Shown piece after piece: positions 1 to 10,892 of a DNA stretch of 64,000 nucleotides. Source of the DNA: Paragonimus westermani. Lineage: Eukaryota > Platyhelminthes > Trematoda > Plagiorchiida > Troglotrematidae. The translations under genes and the position numbers were made by a program. The stretch covers positions 7,489-71,488 of the forward strand of contig QNGE01003245.1 of assembly GCA_008508345.1 (NCBI GenBank), read 5' to 3'. Under the pieces are notes generated by a model that was given only the letters and a program-made list of their open reading frames with translations, made no database searches and had not been told where the DNA came from. Each line of letters starts with the position of its first letter. Within the stretch, counting starts at the first letter, position 1.

Positions 1-477
1 GTCAAATAAAGAGGAAGAACTGTAAACGCTCTGGTGGGTGAAAACGAATGATGTGTTGTAAACCCCCTAATCGGCCAGGGAGTAGAAGTGCGCTTGACAG
101 AATACGAATTTTCCCCTTTGGAATAAAGTAAACGGAAAACCTTGGCCAGAAGATAACACAGTTTTCCTCGTCAAGTGCACCCAACTTAAAGTAAAAAGAC
201 GAGTGTGGAAAGCCATTTCGCTCCACTCCAAAATGTGCGATAGGGTGTAAAATATAGGGTATTTGTATGATGCATAGTGACCTAAAAACGTACTCAGGTC
301 AAAAGACTGAAGAGCAGTTACTAACAGTAGTAGTCAATGTCATTAAACCATCAGTGGGCATGGTGGAATAAAGATCTAGCAGGATCGTTTCAGGAATCTC
401 TGTTTACTCCGATTGGACAGCATCTAGTTCTCGAGAGGGGACGCGGTTTGGGTGTAAAAAATTGGGTACCCTAACAG
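1..477. other. Unassigned sequence with one short dispersed motif
   Basis: I see no supported gene. Positions 378-421 resemble 59748-59790: both contain a GGAATC...GTTTACT...ATTGGA core with a similar preceding stretch, so this may be a scrap of a dispersed repeat. The remainder shows only short open frames with no recognisable motif. Confidence 0.4.
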
Positions 478-1059
478 TAAGCTGGGTTACTTCTGGTTAC
501 GTCTGTATATCCATTCTATTTCTGATACTGATTGCATCATCCAAGAATATGGTCGTATGGCAACTAATCCGATCCTATTTTTAGAAACTTGGCTGTCTGT
601 GGCCTTCTGCCGATTATTTTCTTCAGTCTTGTCGATGTATTGTAGGATGAATGGTTTGTGTGTTCTTTGCGGACTCTAATCCGGATTTTGTTTTTCACTC
701 TTACCTTCTCTAGAATGCACTAACATACACTCCTGTTCTGAAATGTTTCTTGTATTACACTTCACAAATCTTTCTTCGCAGTTTAGATCTCGTCATTGCA
801 GTCTCTGTTTATTCTCCGAGAAATAAGGGTTCCCTATCCTTACTAGCCAATCAACTGGCTTACCAGCATTGGCCGGCTGCATACAAAGATCCCACTGGCA
901 CACCACCCGGTCTTATTCCTTCGAGTTTACACTGGATATGTGGTGCGTGGGTGGAAGTGTAAGTGGTGCAGCGCAAGCCAATTGCAGTGATGGTTAAGCT
1001 TAGGTGTCCTTTGGCTTCGGTCACTGTGACAGGCTAATCCGAATAAGATGCCGCCAACC
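478..1059 (+). mobile_element. L1F LINE copy 1, 5'-truncated 3' end
   Basis: This segment aligns by eye, with many substitutions, to the 3' untranslated region of the L1F element at 5395-5965 read on its sense (minus) strand. Shared landmarks in order are the block around 507-620, a central block near 780-900 and the terminal block GTCACTGTGACAGGCTAATC at about 1019-1038. The alignment ends at about 1055-1059 (GATGCCGCCAACC), which helps define the element's 3' terminus. No reverse transcriptase coding remains, the usual result of 5' truncation during LINE insertion. It is one of two L1F copies on the plus strand. Boundaries are approximate, especially the 5' one, where similarity fades between 478 and 507. 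Confidence 0.75.
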
Positions 1060-1853
1060 AAAGAAGCAAAACTAGTCCTTAGATAATCTCCATGCTGAAA
1101 GGTGGCTTGATACTGTAGAGTGCCGGTATAGCGAAAATGTAGACAGGCTACCGAGCATGTCAAGATTTGAAATGCTTTCGTAGAGACTGCGTTTTGTGTT
1201 CATTATAAAACAAGCCCTTATAACCGGGGCTTCGTTATAACGAAGAAACCAATCATCCCCGCGCACATTTTTGTTTGTCATATTGAAAAGTGCAGAGTGA
1301 ACCACTTGACATCTCAAGCTGTCTGCTGTTTCTATTCTGGTTTGTATGACCGAACGAGGATGGACTATATTCACAGAGGGTCGCGGATAACCGAACCGAA
1401 CAAAAATGGGATGGTGTTAGCTGTGCTCTTTACTCGTCTCAACGCTAAGTTCGTCCTACAGTCTTTGTTATAACGGTGCCCTGTTCCGTTTCGTTTAGCA
1501 GAGGAATATCTAGAGAGTAGCGAATTGCGACCGAGTTGCACTGCCTTATTTTCAGTCCTTATACTGATAGCACAATATCCTCAGTCAAAAAGAACGAGAC
1601 TGAGCATGAGAACCGCACAACCAGTTAGGGACAGCCAAACGGACAGACATGACCTCTATATCGTTAAGTGAAATCAATTAAAGCCCGGAAATCATTGTTA
1701 GAAATGTGTCCCAATGAATTAGTGTACTATGGGCTGGTCACATTGTGTCCAACACGCTGGTCATCATGCTACGCGCACGCCCGCAATTATGAGTCATAAT
1801 ACCGGGCCACAACAACCCCGGTTTCTTCTCGCACGTCATGTGCACTTGTTCCC

Positions 1854-1854
<1 letters not shown>
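1060..1854. other. Unassigned intergenic sequence
   Basis: Only short open frames are present and none contains a motif I recognise. No repeat shared with the rest of the window was seen. Confidence 0.4.

Positions 1855-1888
<34 letters not shown>
1855..1888. repeat. (GT)17 microsatellite
   Basis: An uninterrupted GT dinucleotide run of about 34 bases. Open frames across it (runs of Cys-Val or Thr-His) are artefacts of the repeat. Confidence 0.95.
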
Positions 1889-1890
<2 letters not shown>

Positions 1891-3587
1891 TCGACACCGG
1901 TCGGGGAATTTTCCGCCTACCATTCCTCGTTCGGTGGGCCGATCGTGTTGGACGATGGCTCGTCCAGTCACTCGTGTCGTCAGCACTCCATCAACCGTGG
2001 GCTTTGACCATATTCTACGACCTTGTCGAGATACTTCTCCGACTGTTTGATTAATCGCGTCCCCGATCTGGTCATACATCCCATTTTACGTGCAATGTCC
2101 ATTGGTTCGATCTAGTTGAACGATGGCTCGTCCGATCGTCCATGGTGCCCCGATGCGCTTGCTGTCAGCCTTTGGACGTATGTCCCCGCCGCGCTAAGGT
2201 ATTCCGCAGACAGTTGCAGTAGCAGTACTCGCACCTCCAGTTTGATAGACCACCATAGCATGTCGATCAGGTCGGATAAATCTTAGAGGTAGGGTTTCGT
2301 GAACTACCCAGAGTGTGACAAACTTTTACAATTCAGTAGCGGTTATGCGTCTGCGCCACCCCAATGTGCAGGAGACATCCTTGATTATTGTTTTGTGTTA
2401 CGGGAAGATGCCCAAAGTTCAATCTGAACTATGACGCGTTCAGCAATAGAACCATGTTGAGGAAATCGGAAAGGAAACAAATAGGCATTATTGGTAAACA
2501 GAAAATATGTAAGCAGGTAGATGATCCCAGTAAAACCCATGGCACGCGTCAGACACGTGAGTCGCACCATGTGCGTTAGGTCCGAAGAAAAAATTAACTA
2601 GTTTTGCTGAATCATACACATGTTTCAAGGATCTTGTAACGGGAAGTTAGCGACGACGTTTCTTGTTGACCTCAGCTGTACCAAAATCGATTCATCTCAC
2701 AACAACCTATGTGCCTGACTAAGCGAATGATACAACCTCTTTCCAGTTGTTCTTGATGTCTTTGCGTGCTGTGTTAGTCTTACAGTATAACGTACAAGTG
2801 AATACGGTGAGTGTGACCAGGGAAAAACCAGTCGGGAACTTCTAGGGCACACTCCAAGGCTTAATGCTAATCAAAGTATGGTTGTTCGTTGCATCTTACT
2901 GTGTTGTACTCAGTGCAGCCCTTGAACGCACGCTTTATCATAATGCGCACTAGTGATGTACACCGAATTCGTAGTCAGATCAACAGGCGGGTTTGAAGAT
3001 GAACAAAAAACCTGCACGGCATTCTGCATCTGACACGCGGGTAACTGCGGCTCTGTAACTAACTCCGTATTCATAGCCGCCTCGACAGGAAACATAATCA
3101 CTAAAGTAGCACACTTCACTACAATTGGAGGATGAGAAAATGTGGATCCTGTAGGTCTGTCCCTCAACTGATGGCAGACGCAAAAAATATCACAGACATG
3201 TCAATGAGGATATGAATGAATCGGCGGTGAATCAACTAAACAACGCAGCCAGTAAAAAAGGTCAAATAAGAAACTAAAACAAACGGGTAAACAAACTAAT
3301 CGCCTGTCAGATTCCGTACCGCCTCATCTCTAAAACCACGTAGACGGCAGTTCAATAGGCAACAGAGCATGAGGAACATTTCGCATTCCAACTGCAAAGT
3401 TTCTGCCACAAAAACATGCATAAACATCGAAACAAACGCGTGATTGCAATTTACACGCAAATTGAAAGGTTGCACTCAATTTCAGGGTAATTTCAGGTGT
3501 AAAATAAAACTTCCCAGCAGAACCGTGGCTATCCCAGAAAACAATCAATGTATATTCCAGGAATCACTGGTCTGTGAGAAGAAATTC
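1889..3587. other. Unassigned sequence with a short direct repeat
   Basis: No gene is supported. A 19-base block occurs at 1947-1965 and again at 2115-2133 with one mismatch; its core has inverted ends (GGACGA...TCGTCC). From about 3563 to 3587 the sequence is about 80% similar, in inverted orientation, to 13262-13286, a diverged outward continuation of the adjoining inverted-repeat arm. Confidence 0.4.
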
Positions 3588-5394
3588 GTGCAGAAACCAC
3601 GATTTAGGTACATCAGTAACCCTTATCTACTCCCTCCAATCCGACGTCAATCTAACTCCAAACTTTCGGTTAGTGCTACAATTGTTCCAACATGGATTAT
3701 CGGGCTATTCCATTTTTTATAACTCGGTACAGGTACCATTCTACTCCCCACGAGTGTTCACACGTTCGAACATTCCTATCTCCAAATGCTACAAAATAGG
3801 CGGGATGGGTACTTGAACAATCGGCAGTACTTGAATGTGTTTGAGTTCGACATGATGGCGAAGTACCATGTTATACTGTACTTGTACAAGAATATCTGGA
3901 TGAAATATCCTGGTGACGGGCCAGATATCACGCCACTGCAGTTTTTTCCTCGGAACTATGTCAGACAAAGGGTTAACAGAGAACGTCCACAAACACTAGA
4001 GGAACACAAAATGGCCATAATTATGGAATACGATAAAACCTTTGATACTCCTTTGAAAAGTGCATTATCATCATGTTTAAAAGGGGGGTATTTCTACGTA
4101 AGCAAAATCGCGAATGACATTTCCAGAATCCATTATGGATACATGACTTATTTACTGATAATCTTGCGCCCCTGAAGACCGCTGGCTCGATAAACATACC
4201 GAGATGCCAGGAACCACACAACGCAACAATCGAATTAAAGAACACTCCGAAAAAAGAATGGAATTACACAATTCTTACAACATGCGAATTCCTTGTCAAA
4301 CGCATGACATGGCTAGGTATCGTTGTGTTCCAAGTAAAACGGACCAATTACTGGTGAGTAAGTTGGGAGATGTTGATACAATTTGAGCATCAATCACGCA
4401 TTCCCGTCACTTTCACATATTATTCGTTTAGAAGGAGGATGATTGGAAAACGACGTTCAAATATGAAACGAAAGAATTACATCCTCCGACGATGTGGTGT
4501 CATGAATGTCCCCATAAGTTTTCATGGCGGTAGTTTGGACACTATCATGGCTTCAACATGCAGACAAACTGATGTCAGAATAAGTCTGACCAGTAATGGT
4601 TGTGGGTGGTGGCATACAAAAGGTATCATCCTACACCGAACGTTAGGATACCAAGTTGAGAATAGTGCATCCGTATAGTTGGGTGACGGAATGCGGGTTA
4701 ACGGCATGCATTAGTCGAGACTCGGTCGATCACCGACATCTTAAAAGTCGTGACAACGATGGTCACCACAACCTGAGCGTTGCGGTGGCAACCGACTAAG
4801 CCTGACCGCGTCACCCCTCCCTCAATCGTGATCTCACCACGTCGTCTTCGGTTCTGGTTGAACGTGTGCGCCCACTCCGTCAGTGCGCGCACGCCTGTCG
4901 CACACACACGCGAGTGCACATCTACACGTTCGTTCACATGCCACCCACGCAACCAAACAATTGACGCAAATCCTCGACCGACGGGATGACGACAGATTGC
5001 TTCACACGGACGATCACATGATCAGGTGCGATCAAACGCGAGTCGACACTTGCGACCATTTCACCCATCAATGTGTCGTCTTTTCGAGTCGATTGCAGCA
5101 TATCGGACTAAGACTTATCACCAATGGTTCCCGGTCAGTCCAGACTCAACATTCAATCTCTCTCCTCCTGTCAACCAAGAATTAAGTGGCCTCCCCAAAA
5201 AACGAGCATGAATTATGAATTTCGACAGTGTTACGAATTACACTGTGTGTTATCCCGTTCGCCGTTTGACCGAGGTGCCAGCGGCCGGTTGCGATCTCCC
5301 ATTAGGCGCCGCTGTGTAGCTCAACACGTAACCTCCGCTCGTTCAGTCCTGACCTTAGTGACCAACAGCCCCTCTATATCGGTCAACACGGTTG

Positions 5395-8300
5395 GCGGCA
5401 TCCGATTCGGATTAGCCTGTCACAGTGACCGAAGCCAAAGGACGCCTGCGCTTAGCCATCACTGCAATTGGCTTGCGCTGCACCAATTGCAGTTCCACCA
5501 ACACACCACATATCCAATGTAAGCCCGAAGGAATAAGACTGGGAGGTGTGCCAGTGGGGCCTTTGTGTCCAGCCGGCCAATGCTGGTTAGCCACTTGATT
5601 GGCCAATAAGGAAAGGAAACCCCTATCTCTCGGAAACCAAACAGAGAGAGGCTATAATGACGAGATCTACACTGAGAAGAAAGATTTTTGAAGTGTAATA
5701 CAAGAAGCATTGCAGTATAGGAGTGCAGGTTAGTGCATCCCAGAGAAGATAAGGATGAAAAGCAAAGTTCTCATTGGACTATGAAAAGCCAGGCAGACAA
5801 TCCATCATACAATGCACCAGCAAAGCCGGAGAAGAGAATGGGTAGAAGACCACAGACACTCAGGTTTCTGAAAAGAAGAGCGGATTAATTGTCAATGACC
5901 ACGATGTTGGCCGATGCAGTCATTAACAGAAGTAGAATAGGTATACCGATTTGACCTACCTGAGCCTAGCGTACTCGCCGCCTCTTCGCCGACGGGGTAC
6001 TATGAGTACGTTGGTGACCTACCAGCCCCAAACGGCCAGCGCATTCGCGGCCGCACACATCACAACGCCATATAGTCACGTCACCGCGACCTATGGCACC
6101 GATGGTTCCTTTGCGTACCGCACGCTTCCGCTCGCGACCACGCAATAGTTGCTCGTTGAACGCTCGGACGCCCGCCCGAACCGTATTCCTCCAGGCCGTC
6201 CGGTTCAACGCCAAATCTTCCCAACATCTAAAATCAATGTTACAACGTGAAAGACTTACCTGCACAACATCCTGGTACCTCCGCTTCTGGCCACCGGGAT
6301 TTCGCTTACCTGACTTCACTTGTCCGTACAGTAACTGCTTCGGGATACGGTCATCGCCCATCCGACGGACGTGACCGAGCCAACGGAGCTGGTTCAGCAT
6401 CAACATGGCTTCCATCCCGTCCATGTCCGCTCGCCGCAGTACCTCAGTGTTCGGAATCATGTCCGACCACCGAATACCCAAGATGCGCCTCAGACACTGA
6501 ACATGGAAACGGCTCAAATAGCTCACGTTCCGCTGATACAGTGTCCACGTCTCACTGCCGTACAGCAGGATAGACAGCACCATTGAGCGGTAGACACACA
6601 ACTTCGTGGCCATCTTCAGGCTGTGATTCTTCCAGACACGCCTTTCAAGACGTCCGAAAGCAGCGCTAGCCTTTGCCACACGCGCTCTCAACTCGCGGTC
6701 CACGGACAGATCTGTCGACAAGTTGCTACCCAAGTAGCAAAAATCCCCGCAGCCATTCACAGTGTCTCCAGCGATGCGAATTTCGGGTGGAGGTACACAA
6801 GCAGCACCTCCACCAGGAGAAGGCTGAAAAAACGAATACGTCTTACCTGTGTTGATGTCCAACCCGAACTTCGATGCTGCCGAAGCGAATGCTGTAGCTA
6901 GACGTTGCAGCTCTTCTTCGCTGTGCGCTAGCAAGGCGCTGTCATCGGCGAACAGAAGCATCCGCATCCTTGAGGTCTGCAGCCGGGTTGAGGCGCCAAA
7001 TCGTCGGATATTCAACAGACGCCCGTCCGTCCGGTACTCCACCTCGACACCATCCTCTCCAGAGTTCTGAAAAGCAACTGTTACCATCGCAGTCAAATAT
7101 AAACTAAATAGGGCTGGGGCTAGAACACAACCCTGCTTCACGCCAGTGACGATGTCGAAATCATCAGAGGTCGATCCACACGATTGCACCTTCGCCTTCA
7201 TGCCCGCATGCAACAATCTAACCATATTGACGAACTTACCTGGACATCCAAACTTACCAAGCACCGTCCACAGCGCCTCGCGGTTCACGGAATCGAACGC
7301 TTTGGTGAAGTCCACGAACAGGGCATACAAGGGCTGATTCCGTTCTCGGCACTTCTCCTGAAGCTGTCGAGCAGCAAACACCAGGTCGATTGTACTCCGA
7401 CTCGACCGAAATCCACACTGCTCCTCGGGAACATTCATCTCCAGAACGGACGCATTCAGTCGGTTCAAGAGGATTCTGGCAAGCACCTTGCCTGCACAGC
7501 TCAAGAGGCTGATACCTCGGTAGCTGTCGGTGCATTGCTTGCTACCCTTCCCTTTGAACAAGGGTACGATGAGGGCATCCTTGAAGTCTTGCGGCATCAC
7601 CTCGTGCTCCCAGATGGAGTGAACCAGTTGGAGCAGAGCGCGTTCCAACGCCGGACCGCCATTCTTCAGGATCTCACCTGGCAGCCCATCCTCGCCTGCA
7701 GCCTTCCCGTTGCGCAGTTGACCAATCGCCCTCTGCAACTCCAGCAAGTCGGGGGCGAGAGCAAGCGAAGATTTGACGTCCTGTTGCGGCAGACTGTTAA
7801 CAGTCGCCCAATCAATTGTAGTAGGGCGGTTTAACAGGCTGCCGAAGTGTTTGCGCCATATTCCCATGATGTCTTCCGGCTGGCTGCAAGAACAACCGGT
7901 GTCCACGTCTACCAGTGCTTTAGTAGACTGGATAGACGGACCGAAGATCGCCTTAAGCGAATCGTAAAACTCCTTGTGTTGCCGACGATCTGCGAAGCCC
8001 TGCATGCGCTCGCCCTGTTTCCTCCACCAGTTGTCTTTAATTCCGCGAACACGCTCAGCCAGTTGACGGCGGATAATCCGGAACGCAGCCTTCTTCGCTC
8101 CATTGGCCGGGTCCACTGTGGATGTGGCAAACGCTGCATTCTTCTCTCGTACCAAGTTGGAGATAGCCACGTTGTTGTCATCGAACCAATCCGGGCGTTT
8201 CTTGCGCTCCACACCAATTGTCCCAGTGGCTGCTGCCGTAATCTGTTCTTTCAAATGTTGCCACATACCCTCAGGGGTAGTGGATACAGGAACGTTTTGC

Positions 8301-8410
8301 AGACGAGCGACGACTGCACGTTGAAAGGCAGTCTTTGTCTCGCAGTTCTCCAGCCGTCTGATATCCAGCTTCTGTCGTTGTCCGGAAGATCTACAATAAA
8401 CAGGCTTACC
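5395..8410 (-). mobile_element. L1F LINE copy 2, 5'-truncated with intact RT frame
   Basis: A non-LTR retrotransposon fragment. In sense order it has a linker and reverse transcriptase frame (about 8410 to 5966), then a 3' untranslated region (5965 to about 5395) that recurs at five other places in the window. The apurinic-endonuclease domain expected upstream, and seen in the related copy at 39641-40290, is missing here. The frame stays open 48 codons upstream of the first Met and begins in the linker just after the endonuclease, so the element is 5'-truncated there. Next to the 5' break is a CA microsatellite. The right inverted-repeat arm has its L1F copy at the same junction, so the insertion probably predates the duplication. 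Family placement (RTE/CR1-like group with endonuclease, RT and terminal zinc finger) is from motif recall; the exact clade is unresolved. Confidence 0.9.
5966..8266 (-). CDS. LINE reverse transcriptase with C-terminal C2H2 finger
   Basis: A 766-codon uninterrupted frame. Reverse transcriptase of this kind copies the element RNA into DNA at the nicked target site. Visible blocks are YRGISLLSC (about 249-257), motif A FVDFTKAFD (317-325, Asp319), motif B GVKQGCVLAPALF (375-387), and catalytic motif C FADD (439-442). A thumb and connection region follows with LLYGSETWTL (568-577) and LRWLGHVRRM (627-636). The C terminus has a classical C-X2-C-X12-H-X3-H finger (Cys735, Cys738, His751, His755), probably for nucleic-acid binding. 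The PDWFDDNN block at 25-32 is the linker just after the endonuclease in this family. Met1 is simply the first Met; coding sense extends to about 8410, so this is not a native start. All motif residues needed for RT are present, but without endonuclease and 5' region the copy is unlikely to be autonomous. Confidence 0.93.
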   Translation of the reverse strand: MWQHLKEQITAAATGTIGVERKKRPDWFDDNNVAISNLVREKNAAFATSTVDPANGAKKAAFRIIRRQLAERVRGIKDNWWRKQGERMQGFADRRQHKEFYDSLKAIFGPSIQSTKALVDVDTGCSCSQPEDIMGIWRKHFGSLLNRPTTIDWATVNSLPQQDVKSSLALAPDLLELQRAIGQLRNGKAAGEDGLPGEILKNGGPALERALLQLVHSIWEHEVMPQDFKDALIVPLFKGKGSKQCTDSYRGISLLSCAGKVLARILLNRLNASVLEMNVPEEQCGFRSSRSTIDLVFAARQLQEKCRERNQPLYALFVDFTKAFDSVNREALWTVLGKFGCPGKFVNMVRLLHAGMKAKVQSCGSTSDDFDIVTGVKQGCVLAPALFSLYLTAMVTVAFQNSGEDGVEVEYRTDGRLLNIRRFGASTRLQTSRMRMLLFADDSALLAHSEEELQRLATAFASAASKFGLDINTGKTYSFFQPSPGGGAACVPPPEIRIAGDTVNGCGDFCYLGSNLSTDLSVDRELRARVAKASAAFGRLERRVWKNHSLKMATKLCVYRSMVLSILLYGSETWTLYQRNVSYLSRFHVQCLRRILGIRWSDMIPNTEVLRRADMDGMEAMLMLNQLRWLGHVRRMGDDRIPKQLLYGQVKSGKRNPGGQKRRYQDVVQVSLSRCNIDFRCWEDLALNRTAWRNTVRAGVRAFNEQLLRGRERKRAVRKGTIGAIGRGDVTIWRCDVCGRECAGRLGLVGHQRTHSTPSAKRRRVR

Positions 8411-8422
8411 AGTCAGTCAACT

Positions 8423-8440
8423 CACACACACACACACACA
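8423..8440. repeat. (CA)9 microsatellite
   Basis: A short CA run beside the 5' break of L1F copy 2. The mirror position in the right arm (about 10559-10572) has only seven units, so the tract has changed length since the arms were last identical. Confidence 0.85.
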
Positions 8441-8727
8441 ACCAAACGCTCGCGACAAGAAGTGACAGTTAGGGTGGTACACTAACCAAAGTGAGAGAAT
8501 ATGTGTGAGTATGTGATGATCCGAGCTTTCAGGCACAACTGTCTGTAGAAAGCAACATGCGGGTCCACCAGTCAGGACGGCGTGAGCACAATCAATCGTG
8601 AGTGTTCACACTGTTCTGATGCCATTGGTTCAACAATTATCAACCAGGATAGCCCTCAACGCTTCGCATAGCTGAAAGAAGTGATGTGATTGGTGTAGCA
8701 CCGTTTCACATCGCCTGGTTAATTACT

Positions 8728-10271
8728 TTACTCACTGTTAAAATCAAATCTTTCATGACCTGAATCAAGACCATACGCTGGCCACCAGACGAACCTAGCC
8801 AAATTATCCCAGCATGTGATGGGGAAAGCGACGGACTGATATTCGTAAGACACGGCTTTGCTCCTACCACCATTCGTGGCTGGGGACCCCATTGGTTGAG
8901 GCTAGGTAGTTTTCGAAAATTCCGCGCACAGGTTCACTGGGTTTCGCAGCTGAGTGTGGATCGTTGGGGCAAATGGGTTAGACATCGACCCTTCAGTTTG
9001 AGACTGTTTTCATGCCTGGGTCATGTGAAGCGCGTGCTGTGAAGCGTTATTTGGCACCACCCGGCTATGAGAATTGAGGTCCCATTAAAGAAACGGCCAG
9101 AAATGATGCGGAACTTCACGACAGTCCATAGGAGTTCACCATGTTCCGGGATAGAGAGTTCCGGCAAACAATTTTTTTGGAGACTCGTCCGTAAACCCAG
9201 CGACTCACTAATGAACGAATAGTTGCACCGCAAAACGCAGTACCACGCTAATGCTTTTCACACGGACTGTGTCCAACGCACATCTACGTGGTCTAGCGAG
9301 CGAGCAGTCTGATCATAGTTCTGTGCTGTCTGATGTCTATACAGTGCTCCGTAAAATTCCGCAGCTGTTGAGGAAACCACGCCAACGATAACTGACAGCT
9401 GTACAGTCGCTCCAAGTTCGTGACTGACATCAAGATGATGGGCGCCAGGCGAAGTGTAGACGCCTAAAGTGTCTCAGTTTAATATTATTTAAAAGCAGGT
9501 CACTATAAACACAGGGCTGACGAAAATGTTCATGTTTGTCTGATTGACAAGCCTCATCAGGATGCTGACTAACTAATCGACGCTTGCCCCTATCCAGTCA
9601 GCCTAGCTGGATAATCGACTGACTGGCCTTTACTACGATGAATGTGTTGCGTGAATTATGCTGAGCGGTACGGAGCTAGTGATAAAATTAACCTCTGAAA
9701 GGATCTCGACGACGATCCGTGACAGCCTGAGCCACAGCAGCAAACAGAGCGTCTGCTCCAGAACCGTCCCGATACACTGGCTGGATCTCCTAGTCCGGTA
9801 GTGCAATTGGATATTTAACTGCGTTCAGGTCAAACAGACTCTATTGTACTTATGCGTACAGTTCAAGACCTGAAACAGCTTACTTAGTGGTTTGGGTTAT
9901 AGTGTTTCAAGATAAGTACAATATTTACATGTATTGTGAACCGACAGACAAGTAGCAGAGTTGAGCTACTGCACTCGTGTCTAGCATAGGCGTTTTGTCA
10001 AGCTAGTGAATATTAATGACGTCAGCGTACAATGAAGGCGCAAGCGTTACCTGCCGACCAGTCTGTACAAGTGTGTGCACGTTGAAGTTGGCTAGCTCGG
10101 TGGTGTTCGAAAACCAGTTAGTGTTTATGGTACTCGGTTGTAATCGCAGACATTAAACTGGCAGCAAATAATCAACCAACTTGGGTCCAGTGTAAACCTG
10201 GACGAGACAGGAAGAGAAGACTGGGAGCTGTGCATACAGTTATGGGTTATTTCGAACCACAAACAACTAGT
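8728..10271. other. Unique spacer of the inverted repeat
   Basis: About 1.54 kb between the two arms, with no gene, element or internal symmetry that I can recognise. The longest open frame is about 70 codons. Its presence makes the structure a spaced inverted duplication rather than a perfect palindrome. Confidence 0.6.
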
Positions 10272-10616
10272 AAATTAGCCAGACGGTGTGAAATGGTGCT
10301 ACACCAATCACATCACATCTTTCAGCTATGCGAAGCGTTGAGGGCTATCCTGGTTGATAATTGTTGAACCAATGGCATCAGAACAGTGTGAACACTCACG
10401 ATTGATTGTGCTCACGCCGTCCTGACTGGTGGACCCGCATGTTGCTTTCTACAGACAGTTGTGCCTGAAAGCTCGGATCATCACATACTCTCACACATAT
10501 TCTCTCACTTTGGTTAGTGTACCACCCTAACTGTCACTTCTTGTCGCGAGCGTTTGGTTGTGTGTGTGTGTGAGTTGACTCCTGACATTTTCTGCTGCCT
10601 TGGCGTGGTGGTCAGG

Positions 10617-10892
10617 CTTTCACGTTGTAACACTGATTTTAGATGTTGGGAAGATTTGGCGTTGAACCGGACGGCCCGGAGGAATACGGTACGGGCGGGC
10701 GTCCGAGCGTTCAACGAGCAATTATTGCGCGGCCGCGAGCGGAAGCGTGCGGTACGCAAAGGAACCATCGGTGCCATAGGTCGCGGTGACGTGACTATAT
10801 GGAGTTGCGATGTGTGCGGCCGCGAATGCGCTGGCCGTTTGGGGCTAGTAGGTCACCAACGTACTCAAAGTACCCAGTCGGCGAAGAGATGA
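10617..10892 (+). pseudogene. L1F reverse transcriptase C-terminal remnant
   Basis: Encodes only the C-terminal tail of the L1F protein, corresponding to residues from about 671 onward in the 766-residue frame. It keeps the basic region and the start of the zinc finger (CDVCGRECAG). The last histidine ligand is replaced by glutamine (HQRTQ instead of HQRTH), so the finger is probably not functional. The open frame continues upstream through the filler and microsatellite, but that part is not element sequence. Confidence 0.85.

Larger units (their letters stand above)
3588..8727 (+). repeat. Left arm of giant inverted repeat
   Basis: This segment is repeated in reverse complement at 10272-13261. 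Paired coordinates add to 16849 across 3588-5716 (for example 3786-4175 pairs with 12674-13063), and overlapping translated frames there are identical, so the DNA is essentially identical. A single T indel lies near 5718. Identity holds to about 5796, falls to roughly 80% over 5797-5990, and recovers to about 96% over 5990-6256. Positions 6257-8414 are absent from the right arm. 8415-8690 matches again almost perfectly, then fades to 8727. The outer 1.8 kb (3588-5395) holds several anonymous frames, the longest 129 codons at 3786-4175. Their conservation between arms is not evidence of coding because the DNA itself is identical. The inner part contains L1F copy 2. Confidence 0.93.

Noticed and set aside
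1838..2079. Open frames of up to 113 codons across the GT microsatellite
   Set aside because: They consist largely of Cys-Val or Thr-His runs produced by the repeat.
3786..4175. 129-codon frame conserved in both arms (also 12674-13063) as a gene
   Set aside because: The whole DNA is identical between arms, so frame conservation says nothing about coding. No domain is recognised, and overlapping frames on both strands are equally conserved.
6239..6256. GTAAGT at the edge of the right-arm deletion as a splice donor, making the right arm a processed copy
   Set aside because: In the intact protein the bases around it are coding and match the family. The right arm retains 36 unexplained bases instead of a clean junction, and the other border is a microsatellite rather than a splice acceptor.
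7184..7834. 216-codon plus-strand frame, and 7847-8485 (212 codons)
   Set aside because: Both are antisense shadows of the L1F reverse transcriptase frame.
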